In this document: positions 7,589 through 15,683 of the stretch, in pieces
Layout of the letters: each line of letters begins with the position of its first letter
Position numbering within the stretch: position 1 is the stretch's first letter
NCBI GenBank assembly: GCA_036010965.1
Contig: DASCMO010000040.1
Span: forward strand, 1-40,850
Length of the DNA: 40,850 bases
Source of the DNA: GCA-2686265 sp036010965
Lineage (GTDB): Bacteria; Planctomycetota; UBA1135; GCA-002686595
Direction of reading: 5' to 3'
Position numbers and translations under genes: made by a program
Notes under the pieces: generated by a model
The model's database searches: none
What the model was told of the DNA's origin: nothing
The model's input: only the letters and a program-made list of their open reading frames with translations

Positions 7589-10342
7589 TCAGGGAAGGAA
7601 GGTGATCGAACGCCCGTTCGAGAGATCGAAACCGATGCCTCCGCCCTGGGGGTCGCGGTACCAGGCCTGGAACTTCCAGGTCGAGCCAGGGTGGATGTGC
7701 GCCGGGTTGGGCGGTCCAACATATTCGTAGTCGAGAGCGAAGATCAGGTTACCCAGGGGATTGGCCGTCCCGACCGGGAAGCGCACGATCCCGGCCGTTC
7801 CCGGGCCCACGCACCGAAAGCCGTTCCCGAAGGGCACTTGGGTCTCCTGAGAGCCGTAGAAGAACACGCCGAACTGTCCGGGAGCGATGTCGCTCGCCAC
7901 CAGGATCAGGTCGTCGGCGCTGATGCTGGTGCTCCCGACCGAACCCATGACGCTCGGCGCGCCCGTGGAGTTCGGTTCGGAAACGCAGTAGTTGTACTCG
8001 AGTCCCGGCGCCAGCTCCTCCGCCACCATCAGGTACTCGTCGTGGAACGGCTGGCCGGCGCCGATCGGCAAGGGCGTCAGTTCCCAGGGGTCGGTTTCCA
8101 GGCCTGACGCTGCGCGAATTTGAAAGAGTTCGTCGGAGACCGCCATGGAGGGCACCAGGTACTCGCGGTGGAGCTTGAAGAGTCGGTCATCGGGCAGCAG
8201 CAGGGAGTACCCCACCTGGCGCAAAACCTGCGCCAGCTCACGAACGCCGTTGTCTTCGTGGAACTCACCGCGCGATTCCCGCCGGGCGTGCCCGAGTATC
8301 CCGATCGATGCGTCCTCGAGCACGGGGAGAAATGAGACTCCGTCCACGTCCCCCGCACCCCCCTCGACGAAGTCCATCGTCGTCTTGAAGAGGTCCACCA
8401 TGTCCACGATCGCCTCCGATTCCCGGCCCGGCTGGTCGATCCCCGCCCAGTTGACGATCAGGGGCGCACGCAAGCCGCGCTCGTACACGGAGCTCTTGAA
8501 GCGCGGAACCGCCGACCCCAGTAGCGCGTCGTAGGTCGCTCCGAGGTCGTAGAGGTGGTCGTCCCGCGCCGATTCGAGCACGCGCTCGTCGGTGCCGTTG
8601 TCCCCCATGACGATGATCATCGTGCGCTGCCGGCGCCCCGGATCGAGGCCATTCACGAGGTTCCCCAGCTCCGTATCGAAGGCCTCCACCATCGCGCAGT
8701 AGTTCTTGAGGATCGTCGGATCTCCCTCCAGGTACTGCGTTGTGTTGACGAGTCCGGCAGGCGGCAGCTCGTCCCAGGGAGAGTGGCACGCGTTGGGCGC
8801 AACCAGGGCGAAGAAGGGCTCGTGCACCTCGTTGCAGAACTCCAGGGTCTCGGCAAACTGCAGAGTGGTCGCGTACTCCGTGAGGGGTTCCACGACTCCG
8901 TTGTCGGTCCGGTAGTAGTGGTAGTAGCCTCCCTGCGCTCCCGGCGGAAAGGGATGGTCGTCCAGGTTGCGGAAAGTGCAGCGGTAGTCGGCGAAGCGAC
9001 CGCGCTGGGCGATCCCGTCCCAACCGAGAGCGCCTGGCGTCCCGTTGCCGCCGGGGTCCATCTGGGGCGTCGGCAGGCCCAGGTGCCACTTGCCGAACAA
9101 CCCCGTCCGGCGCCCTGCGGCCTGCATCACGTCAGCAATGGTCAGGTACACGAAACCGGGATCGCCGAACTCGGCCAGGCCCTGGGGATACTCGCCCACG
9201 TGATCGTGGCGGATCGCCGTCCCGACGCCGTGCCGCCGCGGATAGACGCCGCTCAGAAGGCTGGCCCGCGCCACCGAACAGACCGGCCCCGCGTTGGCCC
9301 GCAGGAAGGTCACACCGCCATCCGCGAGGGCCTGCAAATTGGGCACGTCGGCGTACAGCAGGCTCGTCGACGGGTCGGTCGTCCCCTCGTAGGGATTGAT
9401 CGCGTCGTACAGCTCCAGCACGTCGATAGCCAGGTCATCAACCAGCACGACGATCACGTTGTAGGCGTTCTCGCACTCGTCCGGCACGCCGTTCGTGTTC
9501 ATGTCCAGGCTCGTGCCGGCGGCGATGTCACACTCGTCGGGGACCGAGTTGTCGTTGCAATCCTCGCTCACTCCACCGGCCAGGTCACAGGCGTCCGGCA
9601 CCGTGTTCTGGTTGCAGTCGGGATCACACTCATCGGGAACCCCGTTCCCGTCGCAGTCCGCGCTCGATCCGTCCGCCAGGTCGCACTCGTCGGGGATCGC
9701 GTTCTGGTTGCAGTCGAGGGCGCCCCCGCTCGCGATGTCGCACTCGTCCAGCTGCCCGTTCCCATCGCAATCCGGGCTGCCCCCGCTCGCGAGGTCACAC
9801 TCGTCGGGCACGCTGTTCGAGTTGCAGTCCAGGGACGTTCCGGCGGCCAGGTCGCAGGAGTCGGGGATGCCGTTCTGATTGCAGTCAGGGCTCGAGCCCG
9901 AAGCCATGTCGCAATCGTCGGGCACTCCGTTCGCGTTGCAATCGGGCTCGCACTCGTCCGGGACCTGGTTGGCGTTGCAATCCTGGCTGGTCCCGTCGGC
10001 AGTGTCGCACTCGTCCGGCGTACTGTTCAGATTGCAGTCCTGCGAGATGCCGTTCGAGATGTCGCAGTCATCCAAGATCCCGTTTCCGTTGCAATCTTCG
10101 CTCGTTCCGGAGCCCAGGTCACAGGAGTCGGGGACGCCGTTCTGGTTGCAGTCGAGGGCGTTGCCGTCCGCGAGATCGCACTCGTCGGGGACCCCGTTTC
10201 CGTTGCAGTCGAGACTCGTGCCCGTGGAGATGTCCTGGTCGTCGGGGACGCCGTTCCCGTTGCAGTCCAACCCTCGCCCCCAGACCGGGGAGGACCCGAG
10301 CACGAAGCTCAGGAGCACGCAGGCTGTAGCGAGAGAACGCAT
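7589..10342 (-). CDS. Secreted sulfatase with 15 N-terminal Ca-binding repeats and WYRDP C-terminal domain
   Basis: Residues 1-22 are a signal peptide (start ATG 10342; the frame upstream to 10480 is not protein-like). Residues 26-291 are fifteen copies of a D-C-N-x-N-x-x-P-D-x-C-D unit. Residues about 295-770 are a type I sulfatase domain hydrolysing sulfate esters, presumably on marine polysaccharides. Metal ligands are visible in LVDDLA and MGDNGT, and the active-site Lys/His in GKWHLG. The formylglycine cysteine is C355, but its motif reads C-S-V-A-R, with Val where Pro or Ala is usual. The C-terminal 125 residues end WYRDP...GFDLSNG and match the protease and lectin-like proteins. The protein is inferred to act outside the cytoplasm, tethered or sorted through this domain. 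No maturase gene is nearby. Confidence 0.88.
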   Translation of the reverse strand: MRSLATACVLLSFVLGSSPVWGRGLDCNGNGVPDDQDISTGTSLDCNGNGVPDECDLADGNALDCNQNGVPDSCDLGSGTSEDCNGNGILDDCDISNGISQDCNLNSTPDECDTADGTSQDCNANQVPDECEPDCNANGVPDDCDMASGSSPDCNQNGIPDSCDLAAGTSLDCNSNSVPDECDLASGGSPDCDGNGQLDECDIASGGALDCNQNAIPDECDLADGSSADCDGNGVPDECDPDCNQNTVPDACDLAGGVSEDCNDNSVPDECDIAAGTSLDMNTNGVPDECENAYNVIVVLVDDLAIDVLELYDAINPYEGTTDPSTSLLYADVPNLQALADGGVTFLRANAGPVCSVARASLLSGVYPRRHGVGTAIRHDHVGEYPQGLAEFGDPGFVYLTIADVMQAAGRRTGLFGKWHLGLPTPQMDPGGNGTPGALGWDGIAQRGRFADYRCTFRNLDDHPFPPGAQGGYYHYYRTDNGVVEPLTEYATTLQFAETLEFCNEVHEPFFALVAPNACHSPWDELPPAGLVNTTQYLEGDPTILKNYCAMVEAFDTELGNLVNGLDPGRRQRTMIIVMGDNGTDERVLESARDDHLYDLGATYDALLGSAVPRFKSSVYERGLRAPLIVNWAGIDQPGRESEAIVDMVDLFKTTMDFVEGGAGDVDGVSFLPVLEDASIGILGHARRESRGEFHEDNGVRELAQVLRQVGYSLLLPDDRLFKLHREYLVPSMAVSDELFQIRAASGLETDPWELTPLPIGAGQPFHDEYLMVAEELAPGLEYNYCVSEPNSTGAPSVMGSVGSTSISADDLILVASDIAPGQFGVFFYGSQETQVPFGNGFRCVGPGTAGIVRFPVGTANPLGNLIFALDYEYVGPPNPAHIHPGSTWKFQAWYRDPQGGGIGFDLSNGRSITFLP
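9470..10267 (-). repeat. Fifteen in-frame calcium-binding repeats (57-bp period)
   Basis: The unit is 19 residues (12-residue Asp/Asn loop plus 7-residue spacer such as LADGNAL). The spacer is cut to a single Pro after units 6 and 12, dividing the array into blocks of 6, 6 and 3. Loop residues D-x-N-x-N-x-x-x-D match EF-hand/thrombospondin-3-like calcium ligands, and paired Cys suggest disulfides. Copies differ at many synonymous and non-synonymous sites, so the array is old rather than newly amplified. Confidence 0.9.
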
Positions 10343-10437
10343 CGTGGAGGGGACTGACGAGGGTTGAACCGCCTCGGCACGCCGCCGCCGCGCGGTTCGG
10401 AGAAGGGGACGCACAGCAGTTTGGGACGATCGCGGGG

Positions 10438-10443
10438 TACCCT
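10438..10443 (+). promoter_or_regulatory. Possible -10 element (TACCCT) for the YigZ-family gene
   Basis: TACCCT matches the hexamer seen before glpK and the FKBP gene. It lies in the 148-bp gap between the divergent sulfatase and YigZ-family genes and would start transcription about 41 bases before 10491. There is no convincing -35 at standard spacing. Confidence 0.25.
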
Positions 10444-10490
10444 GAATCCTACCCCCCCCGCAACGATCCGGCTCGGCCACGGCGCTACCG

Positions 10491-11162
10491 ATGCCCTACG
10501 ATGGCTCGCGTGCCCCCTCTCCGACCCAATCCGGCAAGAAGCACGAAGTGCCGGCCGTGAGCTCCCCCACCTTCCGCACGGTGCAGAGGCCCGAGCGCCA
10601 CGAGATCGACAAGATCAAGGGCTCGCGCTTCGGCGCCAGCCTGTGGCCCCTCGCTGACGAAGGAGAGGTCGCCGGACACCTCGAGTGGCTGCGCTCCCAG
10701 GTGCCCGGCGCGACGCACCACTGCTGGGCCTGGCGCCTGGGACGGGACGGGGACCGCTTTCGGGTCCACGACGACGGTGAACCAACCGGCTCTGCCGGGC
10801 GACCGATCCTGCAACGCATCGACGGCCATGGATTGACCGACGTGCTGCTGGTCGTCTCGCGCACCTTCGGCGGCACCAAGCTGGGCGTCGGCGGGCTTAT
10901 CGCAGCCTACGGCACGGCGGCGGCGGAGGTCCTCGAGCGAGCCGAAGTGCGCACCATCACGGTCACGCGCCGCCTGTCGGTGCGCCATCCCTACGATCGT
11001 TCGGGCGCCGTGCGAGGACTCCTGGCCGCCATGAACCTGAAGCCGATGGAAGCCGAGTTTAGCGCCGAGGTGCGCTTTGTCGTGGACGTCCCCGAGGGGA
11101 TCGTCGAGGAGTTCCTCAAGGAACTGCGCGAGCGCACGGCGGGCGGCGCGAGCGCCGACTGA
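10491..11162 (+). CDS. YigZ / IMPACT (UPF0029) family protein
   Basis: Conserved motifs are intact: KGSRF near the N-terminus, HHCWAWRLG, DDGEPTGSAGRPIL and RTFGGTKLGVGGLIAAYG. A C-terminal DUF1949-like domain (about 150-215) follows. E. coli YigZ and eukaryotic IMPACT share this fold; the bacterial role is unclear, with links to translation or nucleotide binding proposed. The ATG at 10491 gives 223 residues, but the first 20 are unlike the family. GTG at 10548 or 10557 (MSSPTFRTV-like start) may be the true start. No ribosome site is visible at any candidate. The gene is convergent with the dehydratase at 11179. Confidence 0.85.
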   Translation: MPYDGSRAPSPTQSGKKHEVPAVSSPTFRTVQRPERHEIDKIKGSRFGASLWPLADEGEVAGHLEWLRSQVPGATHHCWAWRLGRDGDRFRVHDDGEPTGSAGRPILQRIDGHGLTDVLLVVSRTFGGTKLGVGGLIAAYGTAAAEVLERAEVRTITVTRRLSVRHPYDRSGAVRGLLAAMNLKPMEAEFSAEVRFVVDVPEGIVEEFLKELRERTAGGASAD

Positions 11163-11178
11163 CCCCCGTTCGCCCTCC

Positions 11179-12912
11179 TCAGTGGCTCTCGCGCGGGACG
11201 GCGGCGCCGCGACAGCCGACCAGGAAGTCGAGATCGCAGCCGCGGTCGGCCTGCAGCACGCGCTCGATGTAGAGCGCCTGCCAGCCGCCCGACATGGTGG
11301 CGATCGGCGGCGTCCAGTCGGCCCGCCGACGCTCGAGTTCCTCGTCGGACACGTCGAGATGCAAGCGCCGCGCGGGGACATCCAGCTCGATCCAGTCGCC
11401 CTCGCGCACGAGAGCCAAGGGGCCACCGGCCGCTGCCTCGGGAGCGACGTGCAGGATCGCTGTGCCGTAGGCCGTGCCGCTCATGCGCGCATCTGAGATG
11501 CGCACCATGTCGCGCACACCGCGGGCCAAGAGGCGCGCAGGCAAGCCCATATTCCCGACCTCCGCCATCCCCGGATATCCGCGCGGGCCACAGTTCTGGA
11601 GCACCAGCACCGAACTCTCGTCCACCTCCAGGGCGGGGTCGTCGATGCGCGCGTGATAGTCCTCGATCGAGGAGAAGCAGACCGCCCGCCCGCGGTGGAC
11701 GAGCAACTCGGGCGAGGCCGCCGAGGGTTTCAGCACCGCACCCAGGGGGGCCAGATTGCCGCGCAGGACGGCGATTCCGCCCTCGGCGCACAGGGGCCGG
11801 TCGAGGGGGCGGATGACCTCGGACGAGTGGTTGGGAGCAGCAGCGCAGTTCTCCCCGATCGTGTGCCCGTTGACCGTCAGGGCGTCACCGTTCAGCAGAC
11901 CGCCCTCGTCCAGGGCCCGCAGCACCGCCGGCAGGCCGCCGGCGTAGTAGAAGTCCTCCATCAGGAAGCGACCCGAGGGCTCCAGGTCCACCAGGGTTGG
12001 GACGCCGCGCCCCGCCAGGTCCCAGTCGTCGAGGGAGAACTCGACCCCGACGCGTCCGGCGATCGCCAGCAAGTGCAGGACCGCGTTCGTCGAGCCGCCC
12101 ACCGCGCCGTTGACGCGCACGGCGTTCTCAAAGGCCTCGCGCACGAGGATGCGCGAAGGACGCAGGTCCTCGCGCACCATCTCCACGATGCGCCGGCCCG
12201 CGAGCTGGGCCAGGGTCAGGCGCCGGGAGTCCACGGCCGGAATGGCCGCGTTCTGCGGAAGCGCGAGCCCCAGGGCCTCCACCATGCAGGCCATGGTCGA
12301 GGCGGTCCCCATCGTCATGCAGTGGCCGGCCGAACGGGACATGCAGGACTCGGCGTCCAGGAACTCGTCCAGCTCCATGGCGCCCGCCCGCACCTCCTCG
12401 CTGAAGCGCCAGACCGCGGTCCCCGAGCCGATGTCCTGCCCGCGAAACTTGCCGTTCAACATGGGCCCGCCGGAGACCACCAGGGCGGGCAGGTCGCAGC
12501 TCGCGGCGCCCATCACGAGCGCCGGAGTGGTCTTGTCGCAACCGCACAGGAGCACGACCCCGTCGATCGGATTTCCGCGGATCGACTCCTCCACGTCCAT
12601 GCTCGCGAGGTTGCGGAACAACATGGCCGTGGGGCGCAGGTTGGTCTCCCCCAGAGACATGACCGGAAACTCAACGGGAAAACCGCCCGCCTCGAACACG
12701 CCGCGCCGCACGCGCTCGGCGATCCCGTCCAGGTGCGCGTTGCAGGGGGTCAACTCCGATGCGGTGTTGCAGATCCCGATCACGGGCCGGCCGTCGAAGA
12801 GGTCCGCGGGGTGGCCCTGGCTCTTCATCCAGCTGCGGTGGAGGAAACCGTCGCGGTCTGCGCCGCCGAACCAGGAGGCCGAACGCAGGCCTTGTTTCTC
12901 GTCAGCGCCCAT
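11179..12912 (-). CDS. IlvD/Edd-family sugar-acid dehydratase, L-arabinonate dehydratase-like
   Basis: The 577-residue protein aligns with the pentonate dehydratase branch of IlvD/Edd, in particular L-arabinonate dehydratase of Rhizobium (579 residues), including the ending LDFLVGCRGxAVxxxSH. Iron-sulfur cluster cysteines are C57 (TPCNAH), C125 (GCDKTT) and C198 (CMTMGTAS). K127 is the Mg-site lysine, and the catalytic serine motif RMSGTAYG is present. It should dehydrate an aldonic acid to the 2-keto-3-deoxy acid in the cytosol. It follows the SMP-30 lactonase by three bases (TGA-gcg-ATG), so lactone opening and dehydration are coupled. Branched-chain IlvD is less likely given the sequence type and neighbour. 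The exact sugar is undetermined. Confidence 0.9.
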   Translation of the reverse strand: MGADEKQGLRSASWFGGADRDGFLHRSWMKSQGHPADLFDGRPVIGICNTASELTPCNAHLDGIAERVRRGVFEAGGFPVEFPVMSLGETNLRPTAMLFRNLASMDVEESIRGNPIDGVVLLCGCDKTTPALVMGAASCDLPALVVSGGPMLNGKFRGQDIGSGTAVWRFSEEVRAGAMELDEFLDAESCMSRSAGHCMTMGTASTMACMVEALGLALPQNAAIPAVDSRRLTLAQLAGRRIVEMVREDLRPSRILVREAFENAVRVNGAVGGSTNAVLHLLAIAGRVGVEFSLDDWDLAGRGVPTLVDLEPSGRFLMEDFYYAGGLPAVLRALDEGGLLNGDALTVNGHTIGENCAAAPNHSSEVIRPLDRPLCAEGGIAVLRGNLAPLGAVLKPSAASPELLVHRGRAVCFSSIEDYHARIDDPALEVDESSVLVLQNCGPRGYPGMAEVGNMGLPARLLARGVRDMVRISDARMSGTAYGTAILHVAPEAAAGGPLALVREGDWIELDVPARRLHLDVSDEELERRRADWTPPIATMSGGWQALYIERVLQADRGCDLDFLVGCRGAAVPRESH

Positions 12913-12915
12913 CGC

Positions 12916-13755
12916 TCAGCCTCCAAACTCCGACGGCGGGAGGCCCGTCACGCCCACATCGGCCGCGAAGAGACCGTCCTCGGCCGTGGTGATGTAGAGC
13001 ACGTCGAGCTCGTCGCCGCCAAAGGCGCAGCTAGTCACATCGCGGGCGGGGACGGGCACGACGCGCTCCACGCTCCCGTCGGGAGCGAGGCGCGTCAGGC
13101 GCCCGCCGGCCCAGTGCGCGCACCACAGAAAGCCCTCCGCATCGAAGGTCATGCCGTCGGGCAGCCCCTCCTCAGGGCCGAGGGTGCGCAGGACGCGCCG
13201 GCCCGAGAGCGCCCCATCTGTGGGGTCGCGGTCGAAAGCGAAGATCGTCCGGCCGACGCTCTCGGTGTGGACCATCCTCCGGCCGTCGGGGGCAAAGGCC
13301 GGGCCGTTGGTCACCACGTAGCCGCTGTCCACGCGCTCGACCGAGAGGTCGGGGGCCAGGCGGTAGAGCGAGCCCGTGGGCCGCACGCAGGCGTCGTCCA
13401 TCGTGCCGGCGAAGAAGCTCCCGGCCGGATCGCACTCGCCGTCGTTGAAGCGGTTGCCCGGCAAGTCGGCCTCCGGATCGGCGATCGGATCCAGGACGCC
13501 GCGCTCGAGGTCCAGAAAGGCGAAACCCGAGCGCGCAGCGGCCACCAGTCCTCCCCCGCGGCGCAGGGCGACGGCCCCCACCTCCTCGGGCAGGGCAAAG
13601 GCCTCGCGCCCGTCGGTCGAGGGGGTGAAGCGGAAGCCCACACAGCCCTTGATGTCGAGCCATAGCAGCGCGCCAAGGTCGACGGACCACAGGGGACCCT
13701 CGCCCAGGGTCGTGGTCGGGTTCCAGACCGAGGTGACTTTCACGGCCAACATCAT
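12916..13755 (-). CDS. SMP-30/gluconolactonase-family lactonase
   Basis: This six-bladed propeller lactonase of about 279 residues opens aldonolactones. Metal-ligand motifs are present: Glu in LGEGPLW (E19 from the first Met), Asn in NRFNDG and VTNGPAF, and Asp in GLPDGMTFD. The start is one of the tandem ATGs at 13755/13752, giving the standard N-terminus ending in TLGEGPLWS. The open frame running on to 13971 overlaps the S1-protein gene and is spurious. It lies immediately upstream of the sugar-acid dehydratase, so the pair makes steps two and three of a non-phosphorylative aldose pathway. A sugar dehydrogenase for step one is not in the window. Confidence 0.88.
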   Translation of the reverse strand: MMLAVKVTSVWNPTTTLGEGPLWSVDLGALLWLDIKGCVGFRFTPSTDGREAFALPEEVGAVALRRGGGLVAAARSGFAFLDLERGVLDPIADPEADLPGNRFNDGECDPAGSFFAGTMDDACVRPTGSLYRLAPDLSVERVDSGYVVTNGPAFAPDGRRMVHTESVGRTIFAFDRDPTDGALSGRRVLRTLGPEEGLPDGMTFDAEGFLWCAHWAGGRLTRLAPDGSVERVVPVPARDVTSCAFGGDELDVLYITTAEDGLFAADVGVTGLPPSEFGG

Positions 13756-13819
13756 CGGCGGCGCCCTGCCCGGACGCAAGGCGTCCGGACGTTCCGGCGA
13801 GCCCCGAGGGCGCGCGGCA

Positions 13820-15019
13820 CTACTCGCGCCCGTCCTCGTCCCGCTCGTCGAGAGCGCGCTCGAGCAGACCCCGGAGGTCGATGCCGCGCGGCGCACCGTC
13901 GGGCGGAGCCCCCAGCAAGGCAGCGGCGTCCTGGGCGGCCTGGGCGTCCTCGAGGGCGATCGTCCCACCACCGGCGTGCTGCAGAGACAGGGAGAGTCGC
14001 CCTAAGGCCGCGTCCAGTTCCAGTACGCGCACCGACACCTCGCGGCCCACGGGCAAGTGCTCGCGCAGGGAGCGGCCGGGACCGAGGCCGGTCTGGGAGG
14101 CGTGCACCAGGCCCTCGATCCCCGGCTCGACCTGAACGAAGGCGCCGAACTCGGCCAGACGCGTGACCCTGCCGGCCACGATCCGGCCGGGCGGGTAGGC
14201 GGCCTCAGCCACCGACCAGGGGTCTTGCTCGAGCTGCTTGCAACCCAGGTCGATGCGCGCCCCGCGCTCGCGCACGCAGAGCACCCGCGCGCGCAGGGTG
14301 TCGCCGAGGGAGACGGCGTCGTCCGGGTGGCGCAGGCGCTGGTGGGAGAGGTTGGAGATGTGGACCAGACCCTCCATCCCGCGCCCGAAGCGCAGGAAGA
14401 CACCGTAGTCCTCGATGCGAACGACTCGTCCCTCGATCACCTGTCCCGCGGCCAGGCCGGAGAGCTCGCGGTGGCGCTCGCTGGTGCGCTCGCGCTCCTC
14501 GACGAGCTTGCGAGAGAGGACCACCCGCTGACGTTCGCGCTCGACCTCGACCACCTCGCAGACGAACTCACGGCCCACGAGCGGAGCGAGGGGCTTGCCG
14601 CGGGGCAGACCGCTCTGGGATCGCGGCATGAAGGCGTGCAGGGGGCCGACCTTCAACTCCAGGCCGCCGGGGACCGCGCGCGCGACGCGCGCGCTCACCA
14701 GACAGCCCACCTCCAGCTCCTCCCAGAGCGTGAGGCTGGGCTCGGAGCGCAGGTGCAAGGTCCACAGCCCCTCCTCCCGGCCCCCGAGGGTGAACTCGGC
14801 TACCTCTCCGACGCGCGGCGGCGCCGAAAAGCGCCGGGCGGACAGGACGCCCTGCATGCGCGGCCCCAACTCGACGAAGACGTCATCTCCATACAGGCCG
14901 ATGACGGTCCCTTCCCACACCTTCAGGGTGTGGGCCCCGTGGTCCGACTCGGACAATTCGTCGGGCGAATGAGGTTTCACGGCGCGATCCGCAACCCACG
15001 TTCGGCGCCCGCCAACCAC
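13820..15019 (-). CDS. S1 RNA-binding repeat protein (ribosomal protein S1-like)
   Basis: The 399-residue protein has four S1-type OB folds at about 33-95, 103-172, 192-262 and 275-347. The last two are canonical (EGRVVRIEDYGVFLRF...GLVHISNLS and AGRVTRLAEFGAFVQV...GLVHASQT). A charged tail ends DERDEDGRE. It should bind RNA or the ribosome. Bacterial S1 usually has four to six domains, so this could be the S1 protein or a paralogue. The start may be GTG 15019 or the internal GTG at 14980; no ribosome site is seen. The lactonase gene follows after 64 bp on the same strand, probably without functional relation. Confidence 0.82.
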   Translation of the reverse strand: MVGGRRTWVADRAVKPHSPDELSESDHGAHTLKVWEGTVIGLYGDDVFVELGPRMQGVLSARRFSAPPRVGEVAEFTLGGREEGLWTLHLRSEPSLTLWEELEVGCLVSARVARAVPGGLELKVGPLHAFMPRSQSGLPRGKPLAPLVGREFVCEVVEVERERQRVVLSRKLVEERERTSERHRELSGLAAGQVIEGRVVRIEDYGVFLRFGRGMEGLVHISNLSHQRLRHPDDAVSLGDTLRARVLCVRERGARIDLGCKQLEQDPWSVAEAAYPPGRIVAGRVTRLAEFGAFVQVEPGIEGLVHASQTGLGPGRSLREHLPVGREVSVRVLELDAALGRLSLSLQHAGGGTIALEDAQAAQDAAALLGAPPDGAPRGIDLRGLLERALDERDEDGRE

Positions 15020-15059
15020 CGGCGTGAGAACGGCGCGCGCGACGCGAGAGCCCGACCTC

Positions 15060-15374
15060 TCAGGAGCCGAAGGCGGCCTCGAGGCGCTTCTGGAGCGCGC
15101 CGTTGTCGAACTCTTCCTCGACGATGTCGCTACCGCCGACGAGTTGACCGCCGATGAAAACCTGCGGCGTGGTCGGCCAGCTGCTGTAGCCGATCAGGTT
15201 CGCGCGCGTGTCTTCCTCATCGAAGATGTTCACCACCTCGTAGGGCCGTCCGGTGCGGTTGAGGATCTCCATCGCGTGGGCGCTGAAGCCGCACATGGGC
15301 TGAAACTTCGTGCCCTTGGCGAACACCACGACCTGGTGATTCTCGACGGTCTGCTTGATCTGCTCCGTGTTCAT
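15060..15374 (-). CDS. grxD: Monothiol CGFS glutaredoxin (Grx4/GrxD family)
   Basis: The 104-residue protein has the signature CGFS at 28-31, the glutathione-contacting K20, WPTTPQVFI with the cis-Pro, and GGSDI. These mark the class that holds a glutathione-ligated [2Fe-2S] cluster and passes it to apo-proteins or to BolA. The start is ATG 15374 with a GGAGG ribosome site seven bases upstream. It is 19 bp downstream of the BolA gene on the same strand, the classical partner, so the two are probably co-transcribed. Confidence 0.93.
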   Translation of the reverse strand: MNTEQIKQTVENHQVVVFAKGTKFQPMCGFSAHAMEILNRTGRPYEVVNIFDEEDTRANLIGYSSWPTTPQVFIGGQLVGGSDIVEEEFDNGALQKRLEAAFGS

Positions 15375-15393
15375 CGCTGTTCCTCCGCCCCCT

Positions 15394-15618
15394 TCACGGG
15401 GTGCTGGTCTTGATCTTCAGGGCGTGGATGGCCTGTGTCAGGTGTTCTCCGCAGGCGGCGTGTACGAGCTTGTGCTGCTCGATCAGGCTCTTGCCCTCGA
15501 AGAGGTTCGAGACGATGTGCACCTCGAAGTGGTCCGACGTACCGGTCAGGTCGAAGACCTGGACCTCATCGCCTTCGAAATGCTCCTTAAGTAGGCTCTT
15601 GAGTCCCTCGACGCTCAT
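15394..15618 (-). CDS. BolA/YrbA (IbaG)-family protein
   Basis: The 74-residue protein starts at ATG 15618 with GGAGG ten bases upstream; ATG 15636 would give 80. The BolA core is visible: HFEVHIVSNLFEGKSLIEQHKLVHAAC, with the conserved C-terminal His that bridges the cluster with monothiol glutaredoxin, then HALKIKT. It is a small cytosolic partner of Grx4 in iron-sulfur trafficking. The neighbouring CGFS glutaredoxin supports the call strongly. Confidence 0.9.
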   Translation of the reverse strand: MSVEGLKSLLKEHFEGDEVQVFDLTGTSDHFEVHIVSNLFEGKSLIEQHKLVHAACGEHLTQAIHALKIKTSTP

Positions 15619-15683
15619 CACCGGTCCGTCCTCCATGGCTGCCACTCGCGCACCTGCAAAGGGCAGGCGCGAGCCGGGCATTT

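Noticed and set aside
9470..10267. Regular 57-bp repeats that might suggest a CRISPR or tandem DNA repeat
   Set aside because: The periodicity is in the protein (19-residue units), with no identical repeat units or unique spacers.
8555..10357. 600-codon plus-strand frame with repeated Val/Gly/Asp text, antisense to the sulfatase
   Set aside because: Its repetitiveness is the reverse complement of the calcium-binding repeats. It has no independent motif or promoter.
11653..13665. 670-codon plus-strand frame antisense to the dehydratase and lactonase
   Set aside because: It spans two well-supported minus-strand genes and its composition is His/Gln/Arg-rich shadow sequence.
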